Assembly: GCA_022703505.1 (NCBI GenBank)
Contig: JAKLDN010000008.1
Coordinates: forward strand, 1-64,000
DNA from: Spirochaetota bacterium
GTDB taxonomy: Bacteria > Spirochaetota > Spirochaetia > Treponematales > UBA12059
Length of the DNA: 64,000 bases
Reading direction: 5' to 3'
Shown: positions 51,592-59,806 of the stretch, piece by piece
Layout of the letters: every line of letters starts with the position of its first letter
Numbering within the stretch: the stretch's first letter is position 1
Notes under the pieces: model-generated
Told to the model about the DNA's origin: nothing
Database searches by the model: none
What the model saw: only the letters and a program-made list of their open reading frames with translations
Translations under genes and position numbers: made by a program

Positions 51592-52776
51592 ATGAAAAGG
51601 CTTCTGGCCGCGGCCGCCGCGGCATTCGTATTGGCCTCGGCCCTTCCCGCCCAGGGATCCAATTTCGCCCAGGCCCGGTCCGACCATTACACGGTCTGGG
51701 CGGAAGCCGGCCAGGCCCGGGCGGACGAACTGGCCAAGGTCCTGGAAGGCCTGTTCACCCTCTTCGAGGAGGACATGCGCTTCGACTCGAGCCGCCTGAA
51801 CAGCCGGCTGACCGTCCGGGTATTCCGGGACAAGGCGGGCTTCGACGCCCACCTGACCCGCGTCGTCGGCGAAACGAGGTCCGATTTCGTCTACCTCCAC
51901 TACCCCACCCTCGAGCGGTCCGAGCTCCTGGTCTTCGAGAAGGAGGAGCCGGATTTCTCCGCCTCCCTGGCCCACCAGGCCTACGTCCAGTTCCTCAAGG
52001 CCTTCATCCCGAATCCCCCCCTGTGGATCCGGGAGGGCTTCGCGGTTTATTACGAACGCTCCGCCTGGGACGCGGCCGCCGGAACCGTGGTGTTCCAGGA
52101 GAACGCGGCCTGGCTGGAGACCCTGAAGGCCCTCCAGAATTCGGGCAAGCTCCTCGGCATCGAGGCCCTCCTGGGCATCAGCCCCGAGCGGGCGGAGAGC
52201 GCCCGGGACGTCTTCTACCCCCAGTCCTGGGCCTTCGTCAGTTTCCTGCTGGACGGAAGGGAGCCCCGGTACACCCGGTTCCTCTGGGATTCCCTGGCCA
52301 TCCTGGCCCCGGGGGCGAGCCTGGAGGAGAACCAGGGCGCCGTATCCGCCCTGTTCCGCCGCTGGCACGACGGCAAGGCCGCCCAGGAGGATTTCCTGGC
52401 CTGGCTGGGTTCCCGAAAGACCTTCGCGGAACTGGTGGAGACCGGGGTCCGGCTCTACGGGGAGAAGAACCTGGACGAGTCCGAGGCCTCCTTCGCGGAA
52501 GCCCTGGCCAAGAACGAGGGCAACTACATACCGTATTACTACCTGGGCCTGATTTCCTACGGTCGGAACGACTTCGACATGGCGGACTACTACTACAAGA
52601 CCGCCCTCCAGCTGGGCTGCGATCCGGCCACGACGAACTTCGCCCTGGGCCTGAACGCCTACGCCGTGAACCGCCTGGAGGACGCCAAGGCCTATCTGGC
52701 CAAGGCCAAGGAGGCCGCCCCGGACCGCTACGCAGCCCGGGTGGACGAGATCCTCGGGCGGATCGGCACACCCTAG
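51592..52776 (+). CDS. secreted Peptidase-MA-like protein with TPR tail
   Basis: A 394-residue protein. A signal peptide (MKRLLAAAAAAFVLASALPA, cut near AQG) comes first. The middle resembles DUF1570/peptidase-MA-like proteins: SDFVYLHYPTLERSELLVFE then LAHQAYVQFLKAF and PLWIREGFAVYYE. The usual HExxH zinc site reads AHQAYV, with the glutamate missing, so it is probably not an active protease. Residues 300-390 hold TPR repeats (DESEASFAEALAKNEGNYIP). It may be a periplasmic scaffold. The ATG at 51592 has GGGAGG and a promoter upstream. Confidence 0.75.
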   Translation: MKRLLAAAAAAFVLASALPAQGSNFAQARSDHYTVWAEAGQARADELAKVLEGLFTLFEEDMRFDSSRLNSRLTVRVFRDKAGFDAHLTRVVGETRSDFVYLHYPTLERSELLVFEKEEPDFSASLAHQAYVQFLKAFIPNPPLWIREGFAVYYERSAWDAAAGTVVFQENAAWLETLKALQNSGKLLGIEALLGISPERAESARDVFYPQSWAFVSFLLDGREPRYTRFLWDSLAILAPGASLEENQGAVSALFRRWHDGKAAQEDFLAWLGSRKTFAELVETGVRLYGEKNLDESEASFAEALAKNEGNYIPYYYLGLISYGRNDFDMADYYYKTALQLGCDPATTNFALGLNAYAVNRLEDAKAYLAKAKEAAPDRYAARVDEILGRIGTP

Positions 52777-52809
52777 CCGACCCGTCGTGATCACCGGGGA
52801 TCCGGGGCG

Positions 52810-52832
52810 CTAGGAGTTTGTCGGGCTCCTAG
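52810..52832 (+). repeat. 23-bp remnant of the 147-bp CTAG element
   Basis: CTAGGAGTTTGTCGGG joined directly to CTCCTAG. It is the left 16 bp and right 7 bp of the 147-bp element with the interior deleted. The rnhB stop codon TAG comes from its right CTAG (52829-52831), the same position as in the full copies. Confidence 0.8.
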
Positions 52833-53434
52833 GCCGTCCCGGATCCGCCGATCCTGATCCGGAACGTCAGCCGCTGGATGGGGGAAGGCCCAAGCCTCAG
52901 ACAGGTCTCCCGATGCTCCGAGGTCGGATAGCCCTTGTGCCGGGCATACCCGTACTCGGGATAGAGCCAGTCGTACCGATCCATGACCCGGTCCCGGGCC
53001 GTCTTGGCCAGGATGGACGCGGCCATGATCTCCGGAACCCGGTTGTCCCCCCGGACCACGGCCAGGCAGGGCGCGGGCAGATCGGGGACCCGGTTGCCGT
53101 CCACGAGAACCAGGTCCGACTCCGTCCCGAGGGCTCCGTAGGCCCGGGCCATGGCTTCTAGGGTCGCGGCCAGGATGTTCATCCGGTCGATCTCCCAGGG
53201 ACTCGCCCAGCCCAGGGCCCAGGCCCGGGCCCGTTCCCGGATCGTCGCCGCGGCGTCCTCCCTGCGGGCCGGGGACAGGACCTTGGAGTCCGCCAGGATC
53301 CCGACGGGAAAGTCCTCCGGCAGGATGACCGCGGCGGCGCACACGGGCCCCGCCAGGGGGCCGCGGCCCGCCTCGTCGATTCCGCAGAGTCTCCCGGCCG
53401 CGGCCGCCCGGGCCTCCCACGTCCCATCCCGCAT
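52829..53434 (-). CDS. rnhB: ribonuclease HII
   Basis: A 201-residue RNase HII, full length. The catalytic motif GIDEAGRGPLAGPV is near residue 18, with the further acidic residues in LVDGN and in EIMAASILAKTARDR. It removes ribonucleotides from RNA-DNA hybrids. The ATG at 53434 has no Shine-Dalgarno site, and a TTGCGA/TAGAGT promoter ends 6 nt upstream. Its stop codon TAG belongs to the 23-bp CTAG element at its 3' end. It is divergent from the DapF-like gene. Confidence 0.95.
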   Translation of the reverse strand: MRDGTWEARAAAAGRLCGIDEAGRGPLAGPVCAAAVILPEDFPVGILADSKVLSPARREDAAATIRERARAWALGWASPWEIDRMNILAATLEAMARAYGALGTESDLVLVDGNRVPDLPAPCLAVVRGDNRVPEIMAASILAKTARDRVMDRYDWLYPEYGYARHKGYPTSEHRETCLRLGPSPIQRLTFRIRIGGSGTA

Positions 53435-53440
53435 GGGGCC

Positions 53441-53469
53441 ACTCTAATTCCCGAATGCCCCTTTCGCAA
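53441..53469 (-). promoter_or_regulatory. rnhB promoter
   Basis: Minus strand: TTGCGA (53464-53469), 17-bp spacer, TAGAGT (53441-53446). It ends 6 nt before the rnhB ATG. Its -35 overlaps that of the divergent gene at 53463-53468. Confidence 0.6.
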
Positions 53470-53490
53470 GGCCGGCAAAGCGGATAGAGT
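53463..53490 (+). promoter_or_regulatory. promoter of the DapF-like gene
   Basis: Plus strand: TTCGCA (53463-53468), 16-bp spacer, TAGAGT (53485-53490). It ends 6 nt before the ATG at 53497. The -35 is weak and shares bases with the rnhB -35, so the two promoters should compete. Confidence 0.45.
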
Positions 53491-53496
53491 TTCCCC

Positions 53497-54354
53497 ATGG
53501 AAATCCGGTTCTACAAGCTTCAGGTGTGCGGGATCGACTGGCTCCTCCTGGACCGCACGGGCGCGGACCCGGGTCCCGTCCCGGATTTCGGAAACCTGGC
53601 GCGTTCCCTGTGCCGCAGGCGCCGGGGAGCCGGAGGCATGGGAGTCATCGCCCTCTCCCGGCCCGAGAAGGACATCTGGGCGGAATGTTTCGACGCCGCC
53701 GGGAACGACGTCCCCCTGGCGCCCTGCGCGGCCCTCTGCGCCGCCCGGTACCTCTTCGATTCCGGACGCGGCGGACGGGAATCCCTGGAACTCCGGACCC
53801 GGGAGGGCCCCGCGCGGGTGGACGTCATCGACTCCACCCGGTTCGCCCTGAACCTGGGCCCTGCCCTCTCGCCTTCGGGATCCCCCCTGCGGGAGGGCGA
53901 GGCGGACCGGGCCGCGGCGGAACTGGACGTCGAGGGCAGGGCCCTCTCCATCCTGCCCGTCCGCCTGGCCGGCCTGACCTTCGCGGTGGTCGTGGCGGAA
54001 GGCGGCCTCCGGGACGCCCTGGCGCCCTTCGAGGAAGCCGTTTCGGCCGCCCGCCGTCCGGACCAGCCCCGCATGAAGTGGACGCCCCTGGCGGTGCGGA
54101 TCGACTCCCGGAACAGCCTCGCGGCCGCGGGAAGGACCTTCGACGCCTGCGCCGCCGCGGGCGCCGCCCTGGCCGCCGCGGGGGCCTACGGACTCGCGGA
54201 CCGGGAAGCGGCGGTCCGCCTGGGGGGGGACGCCGTGTTCGTGAACGGGGACGCGGACGACGGCCTGTACGCGGCCGCCCGGCCCGCGTACGTGTTCTCC
54301 GGGGAGTACTGGCTGGAGACCGGCCCTTCCGAGGAAGGCTCCCGGGAGGCTTGA
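53497..54354 (+). CDS. diaminopimelate-epimerase-like protein, active site altered
   Basis: A 285-residue protein with the DapF length and two-domain layout. The two active-site cysteine motifs are changed: the first (CGNG in DapF) reads APCAALCAARYLF, and the second (GSG) lies in FDACAAAGAALAAAGAYGLA. A general GIGADG-like segment (GAGGMGVIAL) remains. It could be a DapF paralogue of other specificity or a non-catalytic one. Spirochaetes use ornithine rather than diaminopimelate in their wall in many cases, so another isomerisation is plausible. It is probably leaderless and stands alone. Confidence 0.7.
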   Translation: MEIRFYKLQVCGIDWLLLDRTGADPGPVPDFGNLARSLCRRRRGAGGMGVIALSRPEKDIWAECFDAAGNDVPLAPCAALCAARYLFDSGRGGRESLELRTREGPARVDVIDSTRFALNLGPALSPSGSPLREGEADRAAAELDVEGRALSILPVRLAGLTFAVVVAEGGLRDALAPFEEAVSAARRPDQPRMKWTPLAVRIDSRNSLAAAGRTFDACAAAGAALAAAGAYGLADREAAVRLGGDAVFVNGDADDGLYAAARPAYVFSGEYWLETGPSEEGSREA

Positions 54355-54482
54355 CCCGCCCCGCAGGGACTCAGGAACCCCCGAAAAACCGCCGATAGGC
54401 TTAGAACGGCGCCCTCGAAGCTTCCGATCCGGCCGCGGCGTATGTCCCCGCGCCGGTCCGGGAAGGCGCCCGGGAGGTCTCC

Positions 54483-55451
54483 ATGGGTTCCAGCCGGACC
54501 GTCATGATCGCGGACTGCGACCACGCCAGCGTGGACATCGAACGCGAAACCCTAAAGCTCATCTGCCGGGAGGTACCCTGGCAGTCCTGTCGCACCGAGG
54601 AGGACGTCATCCGGATCTGCTCCACCGCGGAGGGTCTGCTCGTCCAGTACTCGCCCCTGACCGCCCGGGTCCTTCGGGAACTGAAGCGCTGCCGGGGCAT
54701 CGTCCGGTACGGGGTCGGGGTGGACACCATCGACCTAGAAGCGGCCTCGGACCTGGGTATCGTGGTCAGCAACGTGCCGGATTATGGGACCGAGGAGGTC
54801 TCGGATCACGCCTTGGCCTTGATCCTGAACCTCGTGCGGAAGATCTACCGGGCCGACGGCCTGGTCAAGAGCGGGGTCTGGGATTTCGCCCGCATGAAAC
54901 CCGTCCCCCGCCTGGGGGAGCTGACCCTGGGGATAGTGGGCTTCGGCCGCATCGGGAGTTCCCTGGCCCGCAAGGCCGATTCCCTGGGCATGCGCATCGT
55001 GGCCTGCGACCCCTACATGCCCCCGGCCGCCATCCCCGGCTACGTCTCCATCCTGAAGCTGGAAGAGCTTCTGGCCCGTGCCGACGTGGTCTCGGTCCAC
55101 TGCCCCCTGAACGCGGAAACCCGCAATCTGCTCTCCGCGGAGAGAATCGCCCGGATGAAACCCGGCGCCTACCTCGTGAACACCGCCCGGGGAGGCATTG
55201 TGGACGAGGACGCCCTCGCGGAAGCCCTCCGGGGGGGGCGCCTGGCCGGGGTGGCCCTGGATGTCCTGGCCGTTGAGCCCATCCGCCCCGACCATCCCCT
55301 CCTGGGGCACCCGGATTTCCTGTGCACTCCCCACATGGCTTGGCATTCCTCCTCCGCGGAACGGGATCTCAAGCGTAAGGCCGCCGAGGAGATAGCCCGC
55401 ATCGTCACCGGACAGACTCCGAAGTACCAGGTCAACCGCAGGGCTTCCTAG
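54483..55451 (+). CDS. CtBP-like D-2-hydroxyacid dehydrogenase
   Basis: A 322-residue member of the D-isomer-specific 2-hydroxyacid dehydrogenases. The NAD-binding motif is LGIVGFGRIGSSLARKADSL and the catalytic set is RGGIVDEDAL, the arginine and glutamate of the family, and histidine in LCTPHMAWHS. It resembles C-terminal-binding proteins and phosphoglycerate-dehydrogenase-type enzymes. The substrate is unknown. The ATG at 54483 has GGAGG. Its stop TAG is part of the CTAG that begins the 137-bp element at 55448. Confidence 0.9.
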   Translation: MGSSRTVMIADCDHASVDIERETLKLICREVPWQSCRTEEDVIRICSTAEGLLVQYSPLTARVLRELKRCRGIVRYGVGVDTIDLEAASDLGIVVSNVPDYGTEEVSDHALALILNLVRKIYRADGLVKSGVWDFARMKPVPRLGELTLGIVGFGRIGSSLARKADSLGMRIVACDPYMPPAAIPGYVSILKLEELLARADVVSVHCPLNAETRNLLSAERIARMKPGAYLVNTARGGIVDEDALAEALRGGRLAGVALDVLAVEPIRPDHPLLGHPDFLCTPHMAWHSSSAERDLKRKAAEEIARIVTGQTPKYQVNRRAS

Positions 55452-55584
55452 CAGGTTGTTGAAATACTCGAGGCATTTCAACAACCTGCTATCCATTGCT
55501 CGAGGACCTTACGGTTCTATGCGCAATTGCGATATTAAGGTAGTGATGAAAAAGGCTCTATAGCCTTTTTCATCACCGTGCTAG
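55448..55584. repeat. 137-bp CTAG-bounded element with two long hairpins
   Basis: Bounded by CTAG at both ends, like the 147-bp element, but of different sequence. A 17-bp perfect hairpin (55449-55465/55475-55491) lies at the left end and a 15-bp hairpin with loop ctat (55543-55557/55562-55576) near the right end. No terminal inverted repeat and no reading frame. It starts on the stop codon TAG of the CtBP-like gene and lies 52 bp before the end of the chemoreceptor. Confidence 0.8.
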
Positions 55585-55635
55585 AGCACCGCAGGGTTAC
55601 CGACCGGTGATCGACCCGGAACCGTTCACCTCCCG

Positions 55636-57585
55636 TCACGCCTCCGGGGGAGGCAGGGCGCCCCGCCCCGGATGTTCCCCGGGGTCCGAGCCAAGTCGGA
55701 ATACCGCCATCGTCTCCTTGAGTTGGGCCGCCTGCCCGGAGAGTTCCTCGGCCATGCCGGCCATCTCCTCGCTGGCGCTGGCGTTCTGTTGGATCACCTG
55801 ATCCAGCTGCGTAACCGCCCGGGATATCTGGTCGACCCCGGAAGCCTGCTCCCGGCTCGCGGCGCTGATTTCCTGGACCAGTTCGGCGGTCCTGCGGATG
55901 TCCGGAACGATGCTTCCCAGCAGCGATCCCGCCTGGTCCGCCACCTCGATGGACGCCGAGGACAGGCCTGAAATCTCCCCGGCGGCGGTCTGGCTTCGTT
56001 CCGCCAGCTTGCGGACTTCCCCGGCCACGACCGCGAAGCCTTTTCCCGCCTCGCCGGCCCGGGCCGCCTCGATGGCCGCGTTCAGGGCCAGGAGATTCGT
56101 CTGCCGGGCGATCTCCTCGATGATGCCGATCTTGCCCGCGATGTCCTTCATGGCCTGGACCGTCCGGGCCACCGCCTCGCCTCCCCGGGTCCCGGATTCC
56201 GCGGCCTTGCGGGCCGTGGCTTCGGTAGCCGCGGCGTTGTCGGAGTTCTGCTTGATGGAGGAGCTCATCTCCTCCACCGAGGCGGATACTTCCTCCGCCC
56301 CCGCGGCCTGCTCGGTGGCGCCCTGGGAGAGGGTTTGGGCGGTCTGGCTCATCTGCTGGGCGCCCTGGGAAATGCTCCGACCGGCGTCCAGGATGGAGGA
56401 AACGATGCCCCGGAGCCCGCCGATCATGCGGTCCACGGATCGCGCCAGGTCCCCGATCTCGTCCCGGCGCGCGAGGAACCGCTCGGCCGGCGACTCGGTC
56501 AGGTCGCTGCGGGCCACCCGGTCCGCGATGGCCACCGCCGCGGCCAGGGGCCGGGTGATCGACACGGACAGGTAGAGGAAGACCGCGACCAGGACGGCGA
56601 GCCCGGCCGCGGAAACCGCCAGGATCAGGGCCAGGAGCCGGTAGGAAGCCTCGTAGAGCTCTCCGGTCGGAACCACCATTGAGAATACCCACGGAGCTTC
56701 GGCACCGCCTACGAATATGGGAGCATAGCTCTTCGTGACAAAGCCCATTAAAGATTCGGAATACGCGACCTGCGTGAAGGCCTCCCCCTTGGAAAGTCTC
56801 CGAAGGATCTCGACGTCCTCCTTGGTTTTCCTTTCACCCCAGGGTTTCCCGACCTGCTTAACGTCCGGATGTGCGATGACGATTCCGGATGCTGATAGGA
56901 ACCTCCCGAATCCCGTCTTGCCGTACTTGATCTTTGCGTATTTGACCTTCAATTCATTCAGGGCGATATCGATGCCCGCGACCCCCAGGGGTTTGCCGTT
57001 GGCTCCCTTGATGGGCACCATCAGGGAGGTGAGCGTGAGCGTCCGATTCCCGACGGTGTACTCGTAAGGCTCGATCACCTGCTCCTTCCCGGTGCGCACG
57101 GGAAGAATGTAATAGTCCCCGGCCCCCTCCTTATCGTAGTCGACCAGGGGGGACAGCTCCACGGGGCCCTCAAAACGACTCCAGTAGGGGATGAACCGGC
57201 CCGTCCCGTCGTGGCCCGGAGCGTCCACGAATTCCCGATCGCGGCCGTCCAGGGCGTTCGGCTCCCATCCCGTGGAAGCCCCCAGGAACCCGGGGTTCTT
57301 CTCCACGATGGATCGGAGCATCTTGCTGTAGTCCTCCCGCCGCTCGTCCGCATGGAGGCTCTCGTACCCTTCGAAGATCTGGGCCAGGGTGCGCGCCGCG
57401 TCCATGGCGACCTCGAGTTCCACGTTGATCTCCGCGGCATGTTCCTTGGAGAGTGCCTCGAGCAGGTCCACGGCGTCCTTCCGGCTTTGCTCCAGGGTTC
57501 GGACGGCGGTGATGCCCGCCACGGTGCCGAGGGTGAGAATGACGGGGATCAAGGAAAACAGGAGTATCCGGGCGCGCAGTTTCAT
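55636..57585 (-). CDS. methyl-accepting chemotaxis protein with dCache domain
   Basis: A 649-residue chemoreceptor. A membrane helix near residues 5-25 is followed by a periplasmic dCache-type ligand domain (about 30-300, containing [17 protein letters not shown] and [12 protein letters not shown]). A second membrane helix lies near 312-340, then HAMP ([19 protein letters not shown]). The signalling domain has the tip [20 protein letters not shown] and [16 protein letters not shown]. dCache domains bind small ligands such as amino or organic acids. The ATG at 57585 has GGAGGAG. The ligand-domain DNA is noticeably richer in A+T than the flanks. Confidence 0.93.
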   Translation of the reverse strand: MKLRARILLFSLIPVILTLGTVAGITAVRTLEQSRKDAVDLLEALSKEHAAEINVELEVAMDAARTLAQIFEGYESLHADERREDYSKMLRSIVEKNPGFLGASTGWEPNALDGRDREFVDAPGHDGTGRFIPYWSRFEGPVELSPLVDYDKEGAGDYYILPVRTGKEQVIEPYEYTVGNRTLTLTSLMVPIKGANGKPLGVAGIDIALNELKVKYAKIKYGKTGFGRFLSASGIVIAHPDVKQVGKPWGERKTKEDVEILRRLSKGEAFTQVAYSESLMGFVTKSYAPIFVGGAEAPWVFSMVVPTGELYEASYRLLALILAVSAAGLAVLVAVFLYLSVSITRPLAAAVAIADRVARSDLTESPAERFLARRDEIGDLARSVDRMIGGLRGIVSSILDAGRSISQGAQQMSQTAQTLSQGATEQAAGAEEVSASVEEMSSSIKQNSDNAAATEATARKAAESGTRGGEAVARTVQAMKDIAGKIGIIEEIARQTNLLALNAAIEAARAGEAGKGFAVVAGEVRKLAERSQTAAGEISGLSSASIEVADQAGSLLGSIVPDIRRTAELVQEISAASREQASGVDQISRAVTQLDQVIQQNASASEEMAGMAEELSGQAAQLKETMAVFRLGSDPGEHPGRGALPPPEA

Positions 57586-57604
57586 GGTCTCCTCCGGTGA
57601 GGTA

Positions 57605-57633
57605 AGGATAGTGCATGCCCGCGTCCGCCGCAA
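57605..57633 (-). promoter_or_regulatory. promoter of the dCache chemoreceptor gene
   Basis: Minus strand: TTGCGG (57628-57633), 17-bp spacer, TATCCT (57605-57610). The leader is about 13 nt and contains the GGAGG, a leadered start unlike the sensor-kinase gene next to it. Confidence 0.5.
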
Positions 57634-57657
57634 ACCCGAGGTGCCGCCCCTCGCGCC

Positions 57658-57685
57658 TTGCGCGATTCCCGATCCCGGCTATAAT
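57658..57685 (+). promoter_or_regulatory. promoter of the sensor kinase gene
   Basis: Plus strand: TTGCGC (57658-57663), 16-bp spacer, perfect TATAAT (57680-57685). It ends 8 nt before the ATG at 57694; no Shine-Dalgarno site. Confidence 0.6.
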
Positions 57686-57693
57686 CTTTTCCC

Positions 57694-59343
57694 ATGCGCG
57701 TCACCGATCCGGCCCCCGGGCGGCACGGACGCCGGTCCGCTTCCGCGGCGGCGATCCTGCTGATCCTCGCCGGGGCCGCCGGATGCTCCCGGCCGCCCCG
57801 GAACAGCGCCGCCTTTGGAGGCTCTTCTCCGGAATCCCGGCCCTCCCGCGTCGTCGTGGTCACCGACGAGTTCTATCCCCCCTACGTCATGCGGAACGAA
57901 GTCGGCGAGCTGGAAGGCATCGTGGTGGACCTGTGGGAGATCTGGGAGCGGATCACCGGGATTCCCGTGGAGATCCGGGCCTATTCTTGGTCGGAGGCCC
58001 AGGATCGGTTCGCCCGGGGCGAGGGGGACGTGATCGAGACGATCTTCGACACCCCCGAACGCCGGGAGCGGCTGTCCTTCTCCCCTCCCTACGCCCGGAT
58101 CCCGGTTCCGGTCTTCACCCATGCCTCCATCACCGGGATCGCCGGCCCAGAGGACCTGAGGGGATTCCGGATCGCGGTGAAGTCCGGCGACGCCGCCGTG
58201 GCCGAGCTGATCCGACGGGGGGTCTCCGACCTTTCCCTCTACCGGAGCTACAAGGATATCGTGGAAGCGGCCGCGCGGCATGAAGTCCGGGTGTTCTGCG
58301 TCGACGGCCCCCCCGCGTACCACTACCTGTACAGGCTCGGGATCGACCGGGAATTCCGCCAGGCTTTCATCCTGAACGAAGGAGCCTTCAGCCGGGCGGT
58401 CCGCCGGGGAGACGAGTCCCTGCTCGCGACGGTCCAGCGGGGATTCGACGCCCTTCCTCCCGGGCAGGCCGCGGCAGTCAACCGCCGGTGGATGGGGAGC
58501 GAGCTCCCCCGGGTTCCGGATTGGCGGATCCTGGGAGGCCTCGGGGCCGCCGCCGCCCTCCTGGTGGCCTTCCTGGCGGGCGCCACGGTCAGCCTGCGCC
58601 GCAGGGTGGAGCGGGCTACCCGGGAGCTCAAGGAGAAGATCTCCCAGCTGGAGGCTAGCGAGACCCGGATAACCCGGGCGCTCCGGGAAAAGGAAGTCCT
58701 GCTCCAGGAGATCCACCATCGGGTCAAGAACAACCTGCAGATCATCTCCAGCCTTTTGCGGCTCCAGGCGGAGGACCTCGCGTCCCCGGCGGCCCGGGAC
58801 CTCCTGCTGGGAACCCAGAGCCGTATCGCTGCCATGGCGGACCTCCACGACCGGCTTTACAACAGCCGGGACCTGGAGCGGATCGACGCGGGGGAGTATC
58901 TGAGAAGCATAGGGGACACCCTGGCCACGACCTTCCGGTTCGACGGGTTCCGCTTCGACACCCAGGCCTTGACGGTCAGCATCGAGACGGCCCTGCCCCT
59001 GGGCCTCCTGGTCAACGAATGCGCGATCAATGCGGTTAAGTACGCCTACCCGGACAGCCGGACCGGGTCCGTTGAGATAGGGCTTCGCCGGGACGGCCCG
59101 GACTGCGTCTGCTCCGTCCGGGATTTCGGTCGGGGGCTCCCGGCGGGAGTGGTCCCCGAGACCGCCGGAACCCTGGGCTTCACCATCGTCCGCAGCCTGG
59201 CGGACCAGCTCCGAGGGCGTGTCCGGTTCGACTCCTCCGCCGGCTTCCTGGCGGAGCTCCGCTTTCCCCTGCCCGAAGAGCAGGTTGCGGCCGCCGCCCC
59301 CGGGGCAAGCCCGGACGGGTCACCTTCCGGGGGAGGCTTCTAG
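57694..59343 (+). CDS. sensor histidine kinase with SBP-type receptor domain
   Basis: A 549-residue kinase. An N-terminal signal segment ends in a lipoprotein-like AAGC at residue 30. A type-3 solute-binding-protein domain (about 50-270, with SFSPPYARIPVPVF and GFRIAVKSG) serves as the extracytoplasmic receptor. A membrane helix near residue 290 and a short coiled coil lead to a HisKA_2-type domain with HHRVKNNLQIISSLLRLQAE. The ATPase part has NECAINAVKYAY and DFGRGLPAG. No receiver or response regulator lies next to it, so its partner is elsewhere. It is probably leaderless. It shares its CTAG stop with yhcH. Confidence 0.9.
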   Translation: MRVTDPAPGRHGRRSASAAAILLILAGAAGCSRPPRNSAAFGGSSPESRPSRVVVVTDEFYPPYVMRNEVGELEGIVVDLWEIWERITGIPVEIRAYSWSEAQDRFARGEGDVIETIFDTPERRERLSFSPPYARIPVPVFTHASITGIAGPEDLRGFRIAVKSGDAAVAELIRRGVSDLSLYRSYKDIVEAAARHEVRVFCVDGPPAYHYLYRLGIDREFRQAFILNEGAFSRAVRRGDESLLATVQRGFDALPPGQAAAVNRRWMGSELPRVPDWRILGGLGAAAALLVAFLAGATVSLRRRVERATRELKEKISQLEASETRITRALREKEVLLQEIHHRVKNNLQIISSLLRLQAEDLASPAARDLLLGTQSRIAAMADLHDRLYNSRDLERIDAGEYLRSIGDTLATTFRFDGFRFDTQALTVSIETALPLGLLVNECAINAVKYAYPDSRTGSVEIGLRRDGPDCVCSVRDFGRGLPAGVVPETAGTLGFTIVRSLADQLRGRVRFDSSAGFLAELRFPLPEEQVAAAAPGASPDGSPSGGGF

Positions 59344-59798
59344 CGGGCGGCCTTCACGACCACCTTGTGGATCGGCTCCGGGACCCCGTCCCGGGCCAGG
59401 CCGGGGCGGTGGGCGTCCTCAGGGAAGAAGACCAGGGCCGTACCCGGGGCCAGGAGGAACTCGTGGCAGGTCCCCGGCTCCGGGAAGTCGTAGAGCTCGA
59501 TGTCCGGCTTGTAGGGCACCGAGACCGAAAGGCCCACGGCGCTCCGGGCCTCCACGGTCTCCCGGCCGGAGACGAGCAGCTGTATGTCGATGTAGTCCCT
59601 ATGGGTCTCGTAGCGTGCTTCCTGCGGGGCCTTGGAGGTATAGCGCGAAACCAGGGCGTAGACCTCGGTTCCCGCGATCTCGTGCCGGCCTTCCGGGAGG
59701 GACTCCCATCCGCCCGCCTCCAGCCAGTCGATGGCCTTGGCCAGGCTCGGGCTCAGGGTCTTGTACCTGCCCAGGTTCTCCAGGGGTGTCGCGATCAT
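59340..59798 (-). CDS. yhcH: YhcH/YjgK/YiaL family protein
   Basis: A 152-residue member of the YhcH/YjgK/YiaL (DUF386) family. Typical segments are HRDYIDIQLLVSGRE and VFFPEDAHRPGL. Family members bind metal and take part in sugar or sugar-acid metabolism, possibly as mutarotases or lyases. It follows kduD by 8 bp and its ATG at 59798 has AGGAGGAG. Its place in a kduI-kduD-yhcH operon suggests a role in uronate breakdown. Its stop overlaps that of the sensor kinase in one CTAG. Confidence 0.88.
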   Translation of the reverse strand: MIATPLENLGRYKTLSPSLAKAIDWLEAGGWESLPEGRHEIAGTEVYALVSRYTSKAPQEARYETHRDYIDIQLLVSGRETVEARSAVGLSVSVPYKPDIELYDFPEPGTCHEFLLAPGTALVFFPEDAHRPGLARDGVPEPIHKVVVKAAR

Positions 59799-59806
59799 GT
59801 CTCCTC

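Noticed and set aside
55543-55576. Intrinsic terminator in the 137-bp element
   Set aside because: The 15-bp hairpin has its T-run inside the stem, not after it, so it does not fit the usual terminator form.
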